Assembly (NCBI GenBank): GCA_902729315.2
Contig: LR746264.1
Coordinates: 3,362,878 to 3,426,877 of the forward strand
DNA length: 64,000 nt
From: Spirodela intermedia
Lineage: Eukaryota; Streptophyta; Magnoliopsida; Alismatales; Araceae
Reading direction: 5' to 3'
This document shows positions 23,615 to 34,304 of this stretch, piece after piece; position 1 is the stretch's first letter, and every line of letters begins with the position of its first letter. The translations under genes and the position numbers were made by a program. The notes beneath the pieces were generated by a model. The model had not been told where the DNA came from, made no database searches, and was given only the letters and a program-made list of their open reading frames with translations.

Positions 23615-25279
23615 CTATCGCTTGTGGCAAGATTCAATGTCTGAAGAGAGTCTAGAGCTTTCCTGGCGGGTGAGGGCAAGCTCCGCCTCCAGCTGGTTAA
23701 TCGTCTTCTTCAGCTCCTCCTCCCTGCGCCTAAGCTCAGTCCGCCTGACAAAGAGCTGTAGGTTCTCCTCCCTTAGCCGGTCGACGACGGCAGAATCCTC
23801 GGCGCCACTATCAGCAGGCGTTCTGTCCTCGCCGGAGCTTCCCCCGTCGCTGGCCACACTCTGGAGGCCGGACTGGTAGCCGAGGAGATGGCAGTGGCTC
23901 CTCCAGAACTCGGCGATGGCCTGCTTGAGCCTCCCCTCCAGCCGGAAGAACACCGGCGACCTCTCGAAGTCCTGCTTGTCATGGGCAGGTGCCATGAAAT
24001 CTGCCTCCACAACTCCGATCACGCACCTGCCCTTGCTGCTACCGTCGTGGAAGAGCTTCCAGAATGGCAGAACCAGGCGATTCCGGTGGTAGACGTTGAC
24101 CCCGTACATCCCCAGCAGGGGGGCCTCCTTTGCGAAGCCGATGGTCATCTCCACCGACGGCACCGCCGGGAGGCTGGGCCTGTAGGTGATCCTCCTGGCG
24201 AACTTGAGCTCGTCGGTGATCCGCAGCTGCCGGACTGGCCTCCCCCTGAGGAAGATGGAGAAGGTGGAGAACTCCCTCAGGTAGAGGATGGAGAGGTACG
24301 CCCGCAGGGAGAAACGGAAGGTGTGGGAGATGTGGGAGTTGATGATCTCCGTCTTGATCTTGGAGGAGTTCGCCGCCGGCGTGGAGAGCTCTCGCCGGAG
24401 CTTGATGTCGTCGTCGTCGTCTTCCTCGCCGAAGTCGAGCTCCGGCAGGCCGTCGTCGTCGAGCCAGAGGTTGAAGACGAGGACCTTCGTCCCGCGTGAG
24501 CCGATCTCTGCGAACTGCTCCATGAGGGCCTCCTGCGAGGAGAAGGGCGACCAGTCGAGGATCGTCTGGAGGTTCTCTTTCCAGTCCGCCGGCGAGGCGG
24601 CGCCGGTGAGCGGCGCCGAAACCTCGCCGGCCGTTACCTGGAAGTCGACGACGGGGACGACGATGTCGTCCTTCTGGGTCCTCGTCAGGAAGGTGTAGGA
24701 GAGCAGGCCGACGCTCTGGGTGGTGGTGGCCGATCCCCCGCCGACGTCGGAGCCGGAGCGGGTGAAGACGACGACGTCGGCGCCGAGCCGCATGGTGCTG
24801 GTCTTGAAGCCGTTGCCGTACTGGCCGATGCTGGTGGTGCCGCCGCCGGCGGGCTTGGCGGAGAAGCCGAGGCTCATGCAGCGGCGGAGGCCGGCGGGGT
24901 CCATCCCGCCGCCGTCGTCGAGGAAGAGGAGGGCGTCGGAGCCATTTCTAGGGTTCCGGAGACGGTCGAGCTTGACGAAGGTCGCCCTACGGGGGATCTC
25001 GTCGACGGCGTTGTCCACGAGCTCGGCGACCGCCCCGAACGCCCACCGGTGGGAGGTGGCGTTGGAGTGGAGGAACTTGGGGTGGACGCGGGCGCGGCTG
25101 AGAGCGGAGGGCTCCTCGGGGTCTTGCTCCGGCGAGCGGGAGGCGGCGGCGCCGCCAGCTGGGTGGTAGGAACCCGCCTTCCAGAAGCTCCGGGAGGGGG
25201 GAGTCTCGTAGGAGGGAAAGGAGGAGCCGCAGGTGGCGGCGTTCCACCCCGCCGGCACGAAGTCCTGTTCAGGGGTCAT
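23615..25279 (-). CDS. MORC (microrchidia) GHKL ATPase, single exon
   Basis: An uninterrupted frame of 554 aa from the ATG at 25279. The GHKL ATPase fold is clear: ELVDNAVDEI (Mg-ATP Asn), FLDDGGGMDPAGLRRCMSLGF, IGQYGNGFKTSTMRLGADVV (ATP lid), then the S5-type second half with SLRAYLSILYLREF, RGRPVRQLRI and VYHRNRLVLPFW. PAHDKQDFERSPVFFRLEGR and FWRSHCHLLGYQ close the core. A short coiled coil (about residues 485-545, Glu/Leu/Arg-rich) ends the protein. Plant MORCs compact heterochromatin and support RNA-directed DNA methylation and immunity, acting in the nucleus as dimers through the coiled coil. The longer upstream frame has no further ATG. It is slightly shorter than Arabidopsis MORC1. 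The lack of introns is unusual, since the plant MORC genes I know have many. Its third-position GC is extreme. Confidence 0.9.
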   Translation of the reverse strand: MTPEQDFVPAGWNAATCGSSFPSYETPPSRSFWKAGSYHPAGGAAASRSPEQDPEEPSALSRARVHPKFLHSNATSHRWAFGAVAELVDNAVDEIPRRATFVKLDRLRNPRNGSDALLFLDDGGGMDPAGLRRCMSLGFSAKPAGGGTTSIGQYGNGFKTSTMRLGADVVVFTRSGSDVGGGSATTTQSVGLLSYTFLTRTQKDDIVVPVVDFQVTAGEVSAPLTGAASPADWKENLQTILDWSPFSSQEALMEQFAEIGSRGTKVLVFNLWLDDDGLPELDFGEEDDDDDIKLRRELSTPAANSSKIKTEIINSHISHTFRFSLRAYLSILYLREFSTFSIFLRGRPVRQLRITDELKFARRITYRPSLPAVPSVEMTIGFAKEAPLLGMYGVNVYHRNRLVLPFWKLFHDGSSKGRCVIGVVEADFMAPAHDKQDFERSPVFFRLEGRLKQAIAEFWRSHCHLLGYQSGLQSVASDGGSSGEDRTPADSGAEDSAVVDRLREENLQLFVRRTELRRREEELKKTINQLEAELALTRQESSRLSSDIESCHKR

Positions 25280-25683
25280 CGTAGCACAGTTAGAGGCGAG
25301 TGTTACCAGAGAGTAGGGTTCCGGCAAAGCAGCATCTGGGGTTCTTCCTCCGCTCCCCCCGAGCAGTCATTCCTAGCCTCCTCTGACTGAGAAGAAGAAA
25401 CAACCCCCCTCATGACTTGTGTGTGTGTGTACGAGAATGAGTGAGTGAGTGAGTGTGTGTGTGTGTGTCAGAGAGAGAGAGAGAGAGCTCTGAACGACTC
25501 GCAGCCTGATCACCCGAAAAATTACAAGAAAACAAAGAGCAATTCATATACAGCAAACTGTTCAGAGAAATAATTACAGTACAGGAGAGAATGCAATTCA
25601 AGTAAGAAGAGTAAAAGAGAACCAGATTCCTCGCCGGCGGTGTCCTCCACCTCTTAGGGTTGATTCCACAGCATCATCAGCGC
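25280..25683. other. Spacer between MORC and G6PDH-like genes
   Basis: It holds the MORC 5' flank and the 3' end of the upstream gene. A microsatellite cluster at about 25420-25490 consists of GT, GAGT and GA runs. No gene is supported. Confidence 0.5.
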
Positions 25684-28600
25684 CTAGTCGTCGGCCCACC
25701 GGACGCCGTGCTTGGCGCCGAGGTAGTAGGCGCCGACGGGGCCTCGGCCGCCGAACTCGTACAGCTCCGGTGACACTGTCTGCTCGTCGATCTCGTGGAG
25801 GACCGGCGTGAGGAGCTCCCACGCCGCCTCGAGCTCGTCGCTCCGCAGGAAGAGGTGGGCGTCGCCGTCGACCACGTCCAGCAGCAGGTGTTCGTACGAG
25901 TCCGGCACCTCCACGTTGTACCTTCAGAAAAAAACCCACATCACCGCCGGAGTTGCAGGTCGGCCGCCGGCGGCGGCGGCGGCGGCGGTGGCGGAGTGGA
26001 GGAGGAGAAGGAGATGACTTACTTGTCCCGGTAGAGGAGGTTGAGCTCGGAGGCGTCTAGCTGGAGGCCGAGGCCGGGGACCTTGTTGTTGATCTTGAGG
26101 AAGATGGCCTCGCCGGGGGCGTCACGGAGGATGAGCTCGTTGGTGGTCAGGTCGATGTTGTGGCCGATCCGCTCCCTGTAGATGTTCCCCGGCACGTGAT
26201 TGAACTGGATGCGGATCTCCACCCTGTCCCACCGCGAAAGTCAACTCCAAAGTAAACGAAAATCCGAAGTCACACGTCACACTTTGGGTGTAATTTTTTT
26301 TTAAGAAGCGGGGTTGACCTGTGCTTGATGAGGCCCATCCCGGCCTTGATGAGGAAAGGCACGCCGTCCCACCGGGCGTTGTCTATGTAGAGCGCGGCGG
26401 CGAAGAAAGTCGGCGTCAGAGATGTCAGATACTCCCCGTGCATCACCGAAGGGTTGACTTTGTGCTGGCCCAGCACGACATCACCGAGCTCCAGCTTTCT
26501 GATTGACTTGAGGACCTTGACCTGAATTAGATATTTCTTAGATTAAAGATTAAGACTAAGCACCTTGACCTGAGTAAGAGATTTCTTATATTAAAACCTT
26601 GGGCCCGAACTGAAATAGTCAACCCCTGAAGAGGGGAGGTGGAAGTTTGACTTGACTCACCTTCTCATTCCGAATGTCCTCCCCGTCGAGGCTCACAGGC
26701 GGCTCCATGGCGAACAGCGCGATCGTCTGGAGGATGTGGCTGTGGACCACGTCCCTGATTATCCCGTACCCATCGAAGTATCTGCTCGGAGGGAAAAATA
26801 AATAAAAATAAATAATCGGAGGATTAAAAAAATAAAAAAAGATGAAACTTGAAGTGATGGGTTCATATTGATTGAGATTCCAAGAACTCGAGGACCAGTT
26901 CTCTAAATCCCAGGCACGAAACCACCGTTGACCAGCATTTCTCCATGCTTGGTCAATTGGCTCATGGGGTTTGACCAGCCTGTGGACATTATAAAACGAA
27001 TAAATGAACGAATAAATGGGCAAGATTGGTTCATGATGACAACCTTCTCCGACTCTCTATGCCGCAGTCTTCAGATAAGATAACCTGCACCAAGCCAGAA
27101 ATCAATAAACGACATCAATAAGAGGGGGGGAATCCGCCGCCTGGGGGATATAAAAGTGGAAGCAGGTGTACCTGCACATTACGTATATAAGTTCGGCTCC
27201 ACAGGGGCTCGAAGACAAGGTTCGAGAACCTCAAAACGGTGAGGTTCTCGATCAGATCCTTCCCCAGCAGATGATCGATCCTGGAGATATTACGAAAAGT
27301 CAAACAATATACATAAACGATTTATCTGGACCAAGACATGATATTATGGTAGTGTTTCTGGGATTAGTTCATAAATCAGGGGCCCAGATACTTATATGAC
27401 AAATGACTGAAATCATTTAATCATTGCCCTCGGTGAAGATGATGACCTGTAGATCTGTTTCTCCTCAAACTTGGACAAGAGAGAGGAAGTCAACTGGCGG
27501 GATGACGCCGCATCGAAACCAAATGGTTTCTCGATGATTATCCTGTTCCAGCCCTTCTGGGTTTGGGCAAAGTCAGCGAGGCACGATGAGACATCCGAGA
27601 GGGCTTCTTGCGGCACCGAGAGGTAGAATATCCTGTTTGCCTCATGATTACCCTGAAAAGAAAAGGCTAATTACGGGAAAAAAAACGGACTTGCTGGATA
27701 TGGATAATCCCAATAAAAAAAACAATCTACCCACAGACTTACTTCAATTGATTCCATACGAGAATTGAGCGTCCTCATCCCTTCCTTGTTATCATGGCGT
27801 GCATTGATGTGGTATGTTCTCCCGAGAAAGTCGTTCAGTTTATCTCCGCATTTTTCACTGTTCAAGAAAAGTTCTAAATTCCGTAAGGTAGCCCCAGATT
27901 CTTGATCATAATGTAAACTAAAAAGTTATCTGACCGTTGCCTATCTTCAGTCAAAAGCGTTGACCAAAACTAAAGAATCTTAGTGTGAAGTTCTAAAAGA
28001 AAACAGATGGTTTGGGTCCATTTTCTGCCATGATAAATGAGGATGGACGTACTTGTGATCTACCCGGCAAGTCAATGTCTCCGCAATTAATTTCCGCAGG
28101 TCTTCATCTGTCAGCGGTTTCCTTGAATAGCCAAATATACCAACATTCTGCGCCCAATAAAATAAAAATAAAAATAAATTCGTATCTATGGCAGATGATG
28201 AGTGAAAGCCAATTGCAGAAAATAGTATGTATCTAGAAGTCAACTCTCTGTAATTAGCAATAAAGTTGGTGCAAATATGAAAGAAGCATGACCTCAGGGA
28301 GAAAGCCGCTGTAGAACAGAGCAAACAATGCAGGGAAAACCTTGCTCCTCGCTAGCTCACCAGTGGCCCCTATAACTGCTATACAAAGAGAGGGTGGTCT
28401 ATCACCTGAATGGCCGAAGGAATAGAACCTTGTATCCACTGTTGGGGTTTCCACTGGATGGACACCAAGGCTGGAAGCAGAAGGTTGATCATTAGAGAGA
28501 GAATTTTCTAAAACGACCTGAACAGCTGAAGATGGATCTTGAGCTGAGTCTGCAAATGCATTCATAATTGCCTCTCAGAGAACACACAGAGTTAGAACAG

Positions 28601-30618
28601 TTCATTGACAGATGAAAGGAAATAAATAAAGGTTAATAAAAAATAAATGTTATTTAAAATTTACACTCAACTTCAACGACTTTGAATAAGCGTATGATCA
28701 AACCACTCCAAGAAATACTATTTTGGTCTTTTGTAAAACATTTTCATTATCACAGAAAATGATGCTAATTTCGTTTTCTCTTGGTTCTTGTAGCTATTTG
28801 AAACATCTGCCTATGATAATAAGCTTATATCTAATATTTTACAGCCATGTTGTTCCAAGATTGTGCCATTCACTCTGTGGATGGCGGAAAAAACGTCCAA
28901 ACCGTCAGCATACTAGCACGATGTCCACAGAAGTGATCATGGCGTTGAGATATCACCCCGTATCGACAAAGGCACTATGACTGCGGCAAGAAATCTGGAA
29001 GAAAGTAATCAGAAACATTACCTGACTTACCTCGAAATTCACACAAAATGAACAACATTATGCAAATAACCTGGGCTAATCCCCGGGAAGTAGTTTAGAA
29101 GCATGAAATCATCTAGGTCTACAAATAAGCCCTGTTTGAAATCAATGGGTGAAATATCTTCGACTACAACGACAACAGAAGAAGAAAATCTAATCGACTA
29201 AAAGGGCTCATCTCCTAGCAGACATTAATCAGTTCTGCAGATGCATCTGGAGCTGCCATCCAAGTGAGTTGGTTCTTGATATGTGTACATTGTAGTCAGA
29301 ATTTCCACATGGATATTAAAGTACGATGGCCTATTTATACCTGTTAATTATTTAGAACCATGTTCTATTCCTTGCATCCCAGAATGGCCAATCCCCAAAT
29401 TATTTTCTGTAAATAGAACCTTTCCTGGTTATGCCATCAAAATTGAGGTTACCAAAAGTTTCAGATATCCACTTCCATATTCACCGATCAAGAGCCGTCT
29501 TACAGAAATTAGACGTTAAAAACATGGAGCGTGAGCCATAATGGCCCATGAATAAACATGTGTTTTTGTAATCATATGAGCGCCTGAGCAAGGGTTAAAA
29601 TCCTGATGACAATCCATCTACAGAAATGGGATAAAATCCTCCCCCAATTTTCTGAATGTTTTATGCTGATCAACTTCACTTTCCACATGCCACATATCTA
29701 AATCCGGATTTATGTTACAAATGATCAAGGTCTGTACCCAATCTACATGTTTACGATGGGCAACATCACGATAGATTCACCCATATATTATGATCAATTA
29801 TAATCTATAAAAATTACCCACCCTTGAGGAATCTAGTTCTCAAAATGAAATTTATTCAACTTTAGATAAGAGAAAATGGACAACGATATAATAAAGAGTT
29901 TGAATTCTCATCCTAAGGATGCCAGATGATGCATGTAGGCATACATGAGTATAAGAAAACTTGCATTGAATGATGCGTACCATCACTAAATTTATTTATC
30001 ATTGAGAGAATAAGGTGCCAGAACTTATTTATCCTTGAATAAATATTGCTCTGTTTGTTGCATCTCGCCACAGTTCTTTTACTACCAAATTATGAAATCT
30101 AAAATGAGCAAAGATCAGAGAAATGGGAGATTATTCTTACAACGAATAGCTTAAAATTTCGTTTGTCGCCAACTAATTTTAAGAGAAAACGCACATCTAT
30201 CAGTCAACAAGAAAAGTCACGAATGAAAAAGGAATATTTTGATGCTTGAAAACAAACTGATTCCATATTTAGAAATTAAATTGCATTAAAATTGCTGTCT
30301 CCACGTGATCTAGTGGTAAATTGGAAGCCACACTAACCATTCACTAATTTTATTTCAGGCATAATATTGGGAATGGACGTTCCTGACATGGCTGGTCTCT
30401 CCATATCATCTGGTAAGTTACTGTATCCTTGATACGATAATTTCTTTGATTTCTTTTTCCGTACACTCATTCCAAATGGCTTGAAGTGGCCTGACGTGAC
30501 CTGGTCACATGAAAGTGCACAATCCTAGATCAGCTGTCATTTTATAAAATTAAAGCATTCACAGCTTAAGTTTCTATATGAGACTGATATATATACATAG
30601 ATAGATAGATAGAAAGAT

Positions 30619-30673
<55 letters not shown>

Positions 30674-31164
30674 AGTGAATTTTATGCGATATTTTACTTA
30701 TTAATTTTACAATGAGCTCTTCAATCATAAAACTTCATAAATTTTGTTCACCGGTATTTGGCATATGCTCAAAAGAAAATATTCAACGAATGCGCGCAAA
30801 GCTTCGTTGCATTTAGGATGCGCTCCGAAGCAGAAAAGTGTGTCTAAGTAAACCATAAAAGCCGCATAAATTACTCTCCAGACGCCGCCCCGAGAATGGA
30901 AACTCTACACAACGAAGTCGGTCGGACCGGTGAGAGAATAAAGAGGTTAGAACCAGAGAGTTTGGAAATTAAAAAAAAGAATCGAGGATCAACGGGGACA
31001 TGAAATTCAATCGAATTCCTCATACGAAACAAACAAATCGGGGATCATAGTGAACACGAAACCTGGTTCAGTCGAAGAGGAGTCCACCAGCGTCCATTGG
31101 AGATCGAACAGGACCCCCCCCCTGAGGCCCCCTTCACGGTAACAGCAGCAACTGCCAGCGCCAT
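25684..31164 (-). CDS. G6PD4: Glucose-6-phosphate dehydrogenase homologue, plastid P0 type (G6PD4-like)
   Basis: Eleven exons on the minus strand, in transcript order: 31063-31164, 28293-28571, 28053-28147, 27743-27857, 27447-27652, 27172-27280, 27044-27084, 26661-26781, 26319-26521, 26023-26223 and 25684-25921. They sum to 569 aa with all phases agreeing. Exons 2-11 are certain by homology: [16 protein letters not shown] (nucleotide-binding loop), [43 protein letters not shown]-like [14 protein letters not shown], and the C-terminal [17 protein letters not shown]. Exon 1 is inferred; it gives a Ser/Arg-rich, acid-free 34-residue leader suited to plastid import. The active-site motif, RIDHYLGKE in working enzymes, reads RIDHLLGKD here, and GASGDLA reads GATGELA. 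Both changes match Arabidopsis G6PD4, regarded as non-catalytic and reported to pair with G6PD1 for peroxisomal import. Oxidative pentose-phosphate activity is therefore doubtful. Confidence 0.88.
28572..31062 (-). other. Large first intron of the G6PD4-like gene
   Basis: About 2.5 kb, AT-rich, between the inferred leader exon and exon 2. It contains a (GA)n/(GATA)n microsatellite at about 30598-30669. No other gene is supported within it. Confidence 0.5.
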
Positions 31165-31222
31165 CGCCCCTCCTCTTCCTCTCTACTCTTCGCGTACACT
31201 CATCAATAGCGGAGCTGGCTCG

Positions 31223-31228
31223 TTTATA
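31223..31228 (-). promoter_or_regulatory. TATA box candidate for the G6PD4-like gene
   Basis: TATAAA on the minus strand, about 60 bp before the inferred ATG at 31164. Its spacing fits a short leader and supports exon 1 as the true first exon. Confidence 0.45.
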
Positions 31229-31514
31229 ACTGACACGGGCAGAGGGGACGAAGATGGAAGGGCTTTGTTGAGCTGCCTCGCGAGATAGTTTAATAATTTC
31301 TGATTTCTATAAACTCCGAACACAATCGCGCAATCAAATCTGAGGGGTTGAATTCCTCGGAGTTGTGCCGCGGTGCAGCAGAAGCTCGTCCTATCCGAAC
31401 AGCCTCGAGAGAGACTAGGATTACGACATGTGACGTATCATGCTGAAGAAAAATTTAAAGGAAAATTGGTTTTCCGATTTTTTATATTTTTTAAAAAATC
31501 GGTCGTTCAGCATC

Positions 31515-31660
31515 TCCGGGCCCGCTTTCTCGGGCCTCGGTACCGAAAAAGGCCTCAAATGGGCCCAAAAATATTGAAATGTGGCCCAATATATGGCCCA
31601 AATATGACGGAGCATCCTCCTGGGCTTAGTGGGCATTTATTTGGGCCTCTCTACAGAACG
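31515..31660 (-). promoter_or_regulatory. Cluster of site II (TGGGCC/GGCCCA) elements
   Basis: GGGCC or GGCCC cores occur repeatedly (GGGCCCGC, CGGGCCTC, GGGCCCAA, TGGCCCAA twice, TGGGCCTC) within about 150 bp, some 300-450 bp upstream of the G6PD4-like gene. Such TCP-binding elements mark promoters of plant genes for organelle and housekeeping proteins. Confidence 0.45.
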
Positions 31661-31669
31661 GCAACCTAA

Positions 31670-33400
31670 ATCGATTCCCACATCCCCCCCCCCTCTCTCT
31701 CTCTCTCTCCTAATAGCAAATTCATTATTGAAATATTTTTTTAGCTGAAATATGCATTTTTTGCATAAACAAGAGCAGCCCATGTAACTTTTCACTAAAG
31801 TCCTGAAAAAAAATACCAGTAAATTATATCATTTTTAGGGTCTTATAATGCATACTTAATTATTCCTATTCAAGGCATCTATAAATATTCCTAATTTTTA
31901 ACATTTAAATACTTTATTGTACACAAAAACAATTAATTTATGCGCTATATGTTATCTTTTATGCCCAATCTGAGGTTCATCAATTGGTTACACACAATCT
32001 AGCCCCATAAAATTATGTTCATCACATCCTATTTAAACATTACATTTTTACCCATGTAAACTAGATGAGTATTAATGTATCCATAACCATAGCACATCAA
32101 GCAAAGTTAAAATATTATTTGAGACATAGATAATAATAATAATAATAATAATAATGATAATAAATATACTCATGTTAAATACTTCATCAATATTTTGAGT
32201 CTAGCAAAATATATTTTTTATTATAATATAAAGAGTGTATGAAAAAAATGCAAAATATTAAGATATTAGTTCATCATCCTGCGTGGGATCTCATCAATCA
32301 ACGTCAGACGTAGCTCGCCTATGATATTATATAAAGTAAACAATAATAGTATAATATTATTGTGGGTTTGCCGGTGCCTCCAGCGCCGTAGCTCGCCACG
32401 TAGGATAGCTGAGGTTAGGCGGGTGCGGAGCCACCTATGGCCAACCACAAGCTCGGTGTCGTCACCTGCGGTAACCGTACCACCGTGGGCCGTTGTAGGC
32501 TGGCGGGGGCGTGTGGAGTAAGCGTTCTTCCGAGGATAGCGACGACACCGAAGTACGATCCGCTGACAGAGGTGAACTTACCGACTTCCGCTAAGGAAGG
32601 CCTCGTTTCTAAAGGGAGTGAAGCAGTAAGGTCCGCGAATCCGCCGACAACCCACGGTACTTTTACCTCCGAGTGATATTGCAATTAATACTATTTGGAG
32701 GACTAATATGTAAATAAACCCGTGAAGATGAGGGGAGGAAAAAGGAGTTTAAAATAAAAATAAGAAGGACCGAAGGCTAATTAATCTACATAATTACATA
32801 AGGGTAATAAATTAATAATAATCATTTTTGGATAAAAGAGAAAATATAAACAATTGGGACGGCCCAGGGATAATTAAACAGAGCGGATTAGAACTGAAGA
32901 AGTCTACAGTCGCGAGCGGTGGTAGAGGAGGAGACCAGTGGAGATCAGCTCTGGTTGATCTGCGGGGAAGACGACGGATGGAGGAGACGGGGGGTGGATG
33001 AAGACGAGGAGGAAGGAAAGCGAAGGTCGAGGGGGAGGGGGCGTGCCGCCGGCTTGAGGAGCTGTGGAGGCGACGCGAGCGAGGTTTCTGACTTTGACGA
33101 CACTTGCCGTGTGTACTCGTCTTTTTGCTCGCTCACGTCTCCCCTCCTGTTCTCGGTCGGAGGGGATGGGACGGGATCGGATCGAGAGCTCTCGGATCGC
33201 TCTTATCTTTTCGTTTTTTTAAATGCTTGGTGTTGGATTGTTATGGGGGGTTGATGTGAGCCAGAGGGATCGTTTTTTTAGAGAAATCACCGCGAAAGTT
33301 AACGTGGTTGACTATAAATTGATCGAACCGCAGTAATCCTTCGATTTTTCTTTCTTTGTATTTTTTTACCGTGACTTCGTTCCTTCTGATGAGCTGGTGT
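31670..33400. other. Intergenic DNA, no gene supported
   Basis: Mostly AT-rich with a (TAA)n run at about 32128-32163. A GC-rich island at about 32270-32690 and another at about 32895-33190 stay open for short frames in both directions, but neither resembles a known protein. The second could be part of the promoter or leader of the downstream peptidase gene. Confidence 0.4.
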
Positions 33401-33434
33401 GTGGGGACGATACCTACTCGTCGTTTCTACCTCT

Positions 33435-34304
33435 CTTTCTCTCTCTCTCTCTCTCTCTAGATATATCTGTATAGACACACCTTTGTTGCCTTTCTGTTTT
33501 AATTATTCGCACCGTCTCGTTCATGCCATCGGCGTCTTGCACCTCCCACCGGCGGAGCCCCAATCTCCTCATCAAAAGCTGTAAGCCTCTCTCTTCTTCC
33601 TCCGGCCTTTTCCCTGTTACGTGAAATGGGTGGGGGAGGTCTTTATTTTTGGTATTTGGTTCATGTGAGCGTGACAAAAGTGGACGTGGCATCTGCGACG
33701 GTGATGCTGAATTCTGGTTTCCGGATTCCCTAGTTTTTCCCGTCTTTTGGTTGATCAATCTACCTTCCGGCGACTGATCTCCGGATCGCCGCCGTATGTC
33801 AACTACTTGCTGGGGTTTCTTTCTGTTGCGCCATCTTTTCTGTGGTTTCTGCCCGCCATGCCCTTGAGGTTCCCCTTCCTCAATTCGGTCTCTGGCTCTC
33901 CTTCAGAGTTTACAGGAAAATCTTTCTGTTCCCCTACAAGAGGATTACAAGAACTCATCATGGATGGATTGGGTCGGTTCCGATGGAATCGGTGGTGAAC
34001 TCATCATGTCCCCTAATTCCCTGTAGAATCTCCAGTTTCCGTGGCTTCTCCTGACCGCTGGTCACCCTCATTTTTCTAGACTTCAAAAAATTCCCCATCA
34101 AATTTGTCAACGGCCCTGCCCTGAATCTCTAGGATGCTGTAATTCAGCCACGACTCTTCTCTGCTGCAGAAAACCCCGAGAAAATTCAATCTTCTCTTTC
34201 TTCATGCAGGAACCGCGAGAACTGCCTGATTCTGTCGTCTGTGGCGCATCATCTTTAGGTCTTGACTCTGATCAGGGACAGTCGTCGGCCGGTTCTCATT
34301 CTAG
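33435..34304 (+). promoter_or_regulatory. 5' UTR and leader intron of the peptidase gene
   Basis: A (CT)n tract at about 33437-33458 is followed by a probable leader exon ending at 33580 (aaaagct before gtaagc). A leader intron to 34209 (tcatgcag) and 95 bases of leader precede the ATG at 34305. This is inferred from splice-site quality only. Confidence 0.4.

Noticed and set aside
25280-25327. Upstream extension of the MORC frame to 25327
   Set aside because: The extension contains no ATG, and the first ATG is at 25279.
30301-30340. tRNA A-box-like GATCTAGTGGTAAATTGG
   Set aside because: No B-box or cloverleaf follows at the right distance.
32919-33254. 111-codon Glu/Arg/Gly-rich frame
   Set aside because: Composition-driven, with no recognisable domain. 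It is more likely promoter or leader of the peptidase gene.
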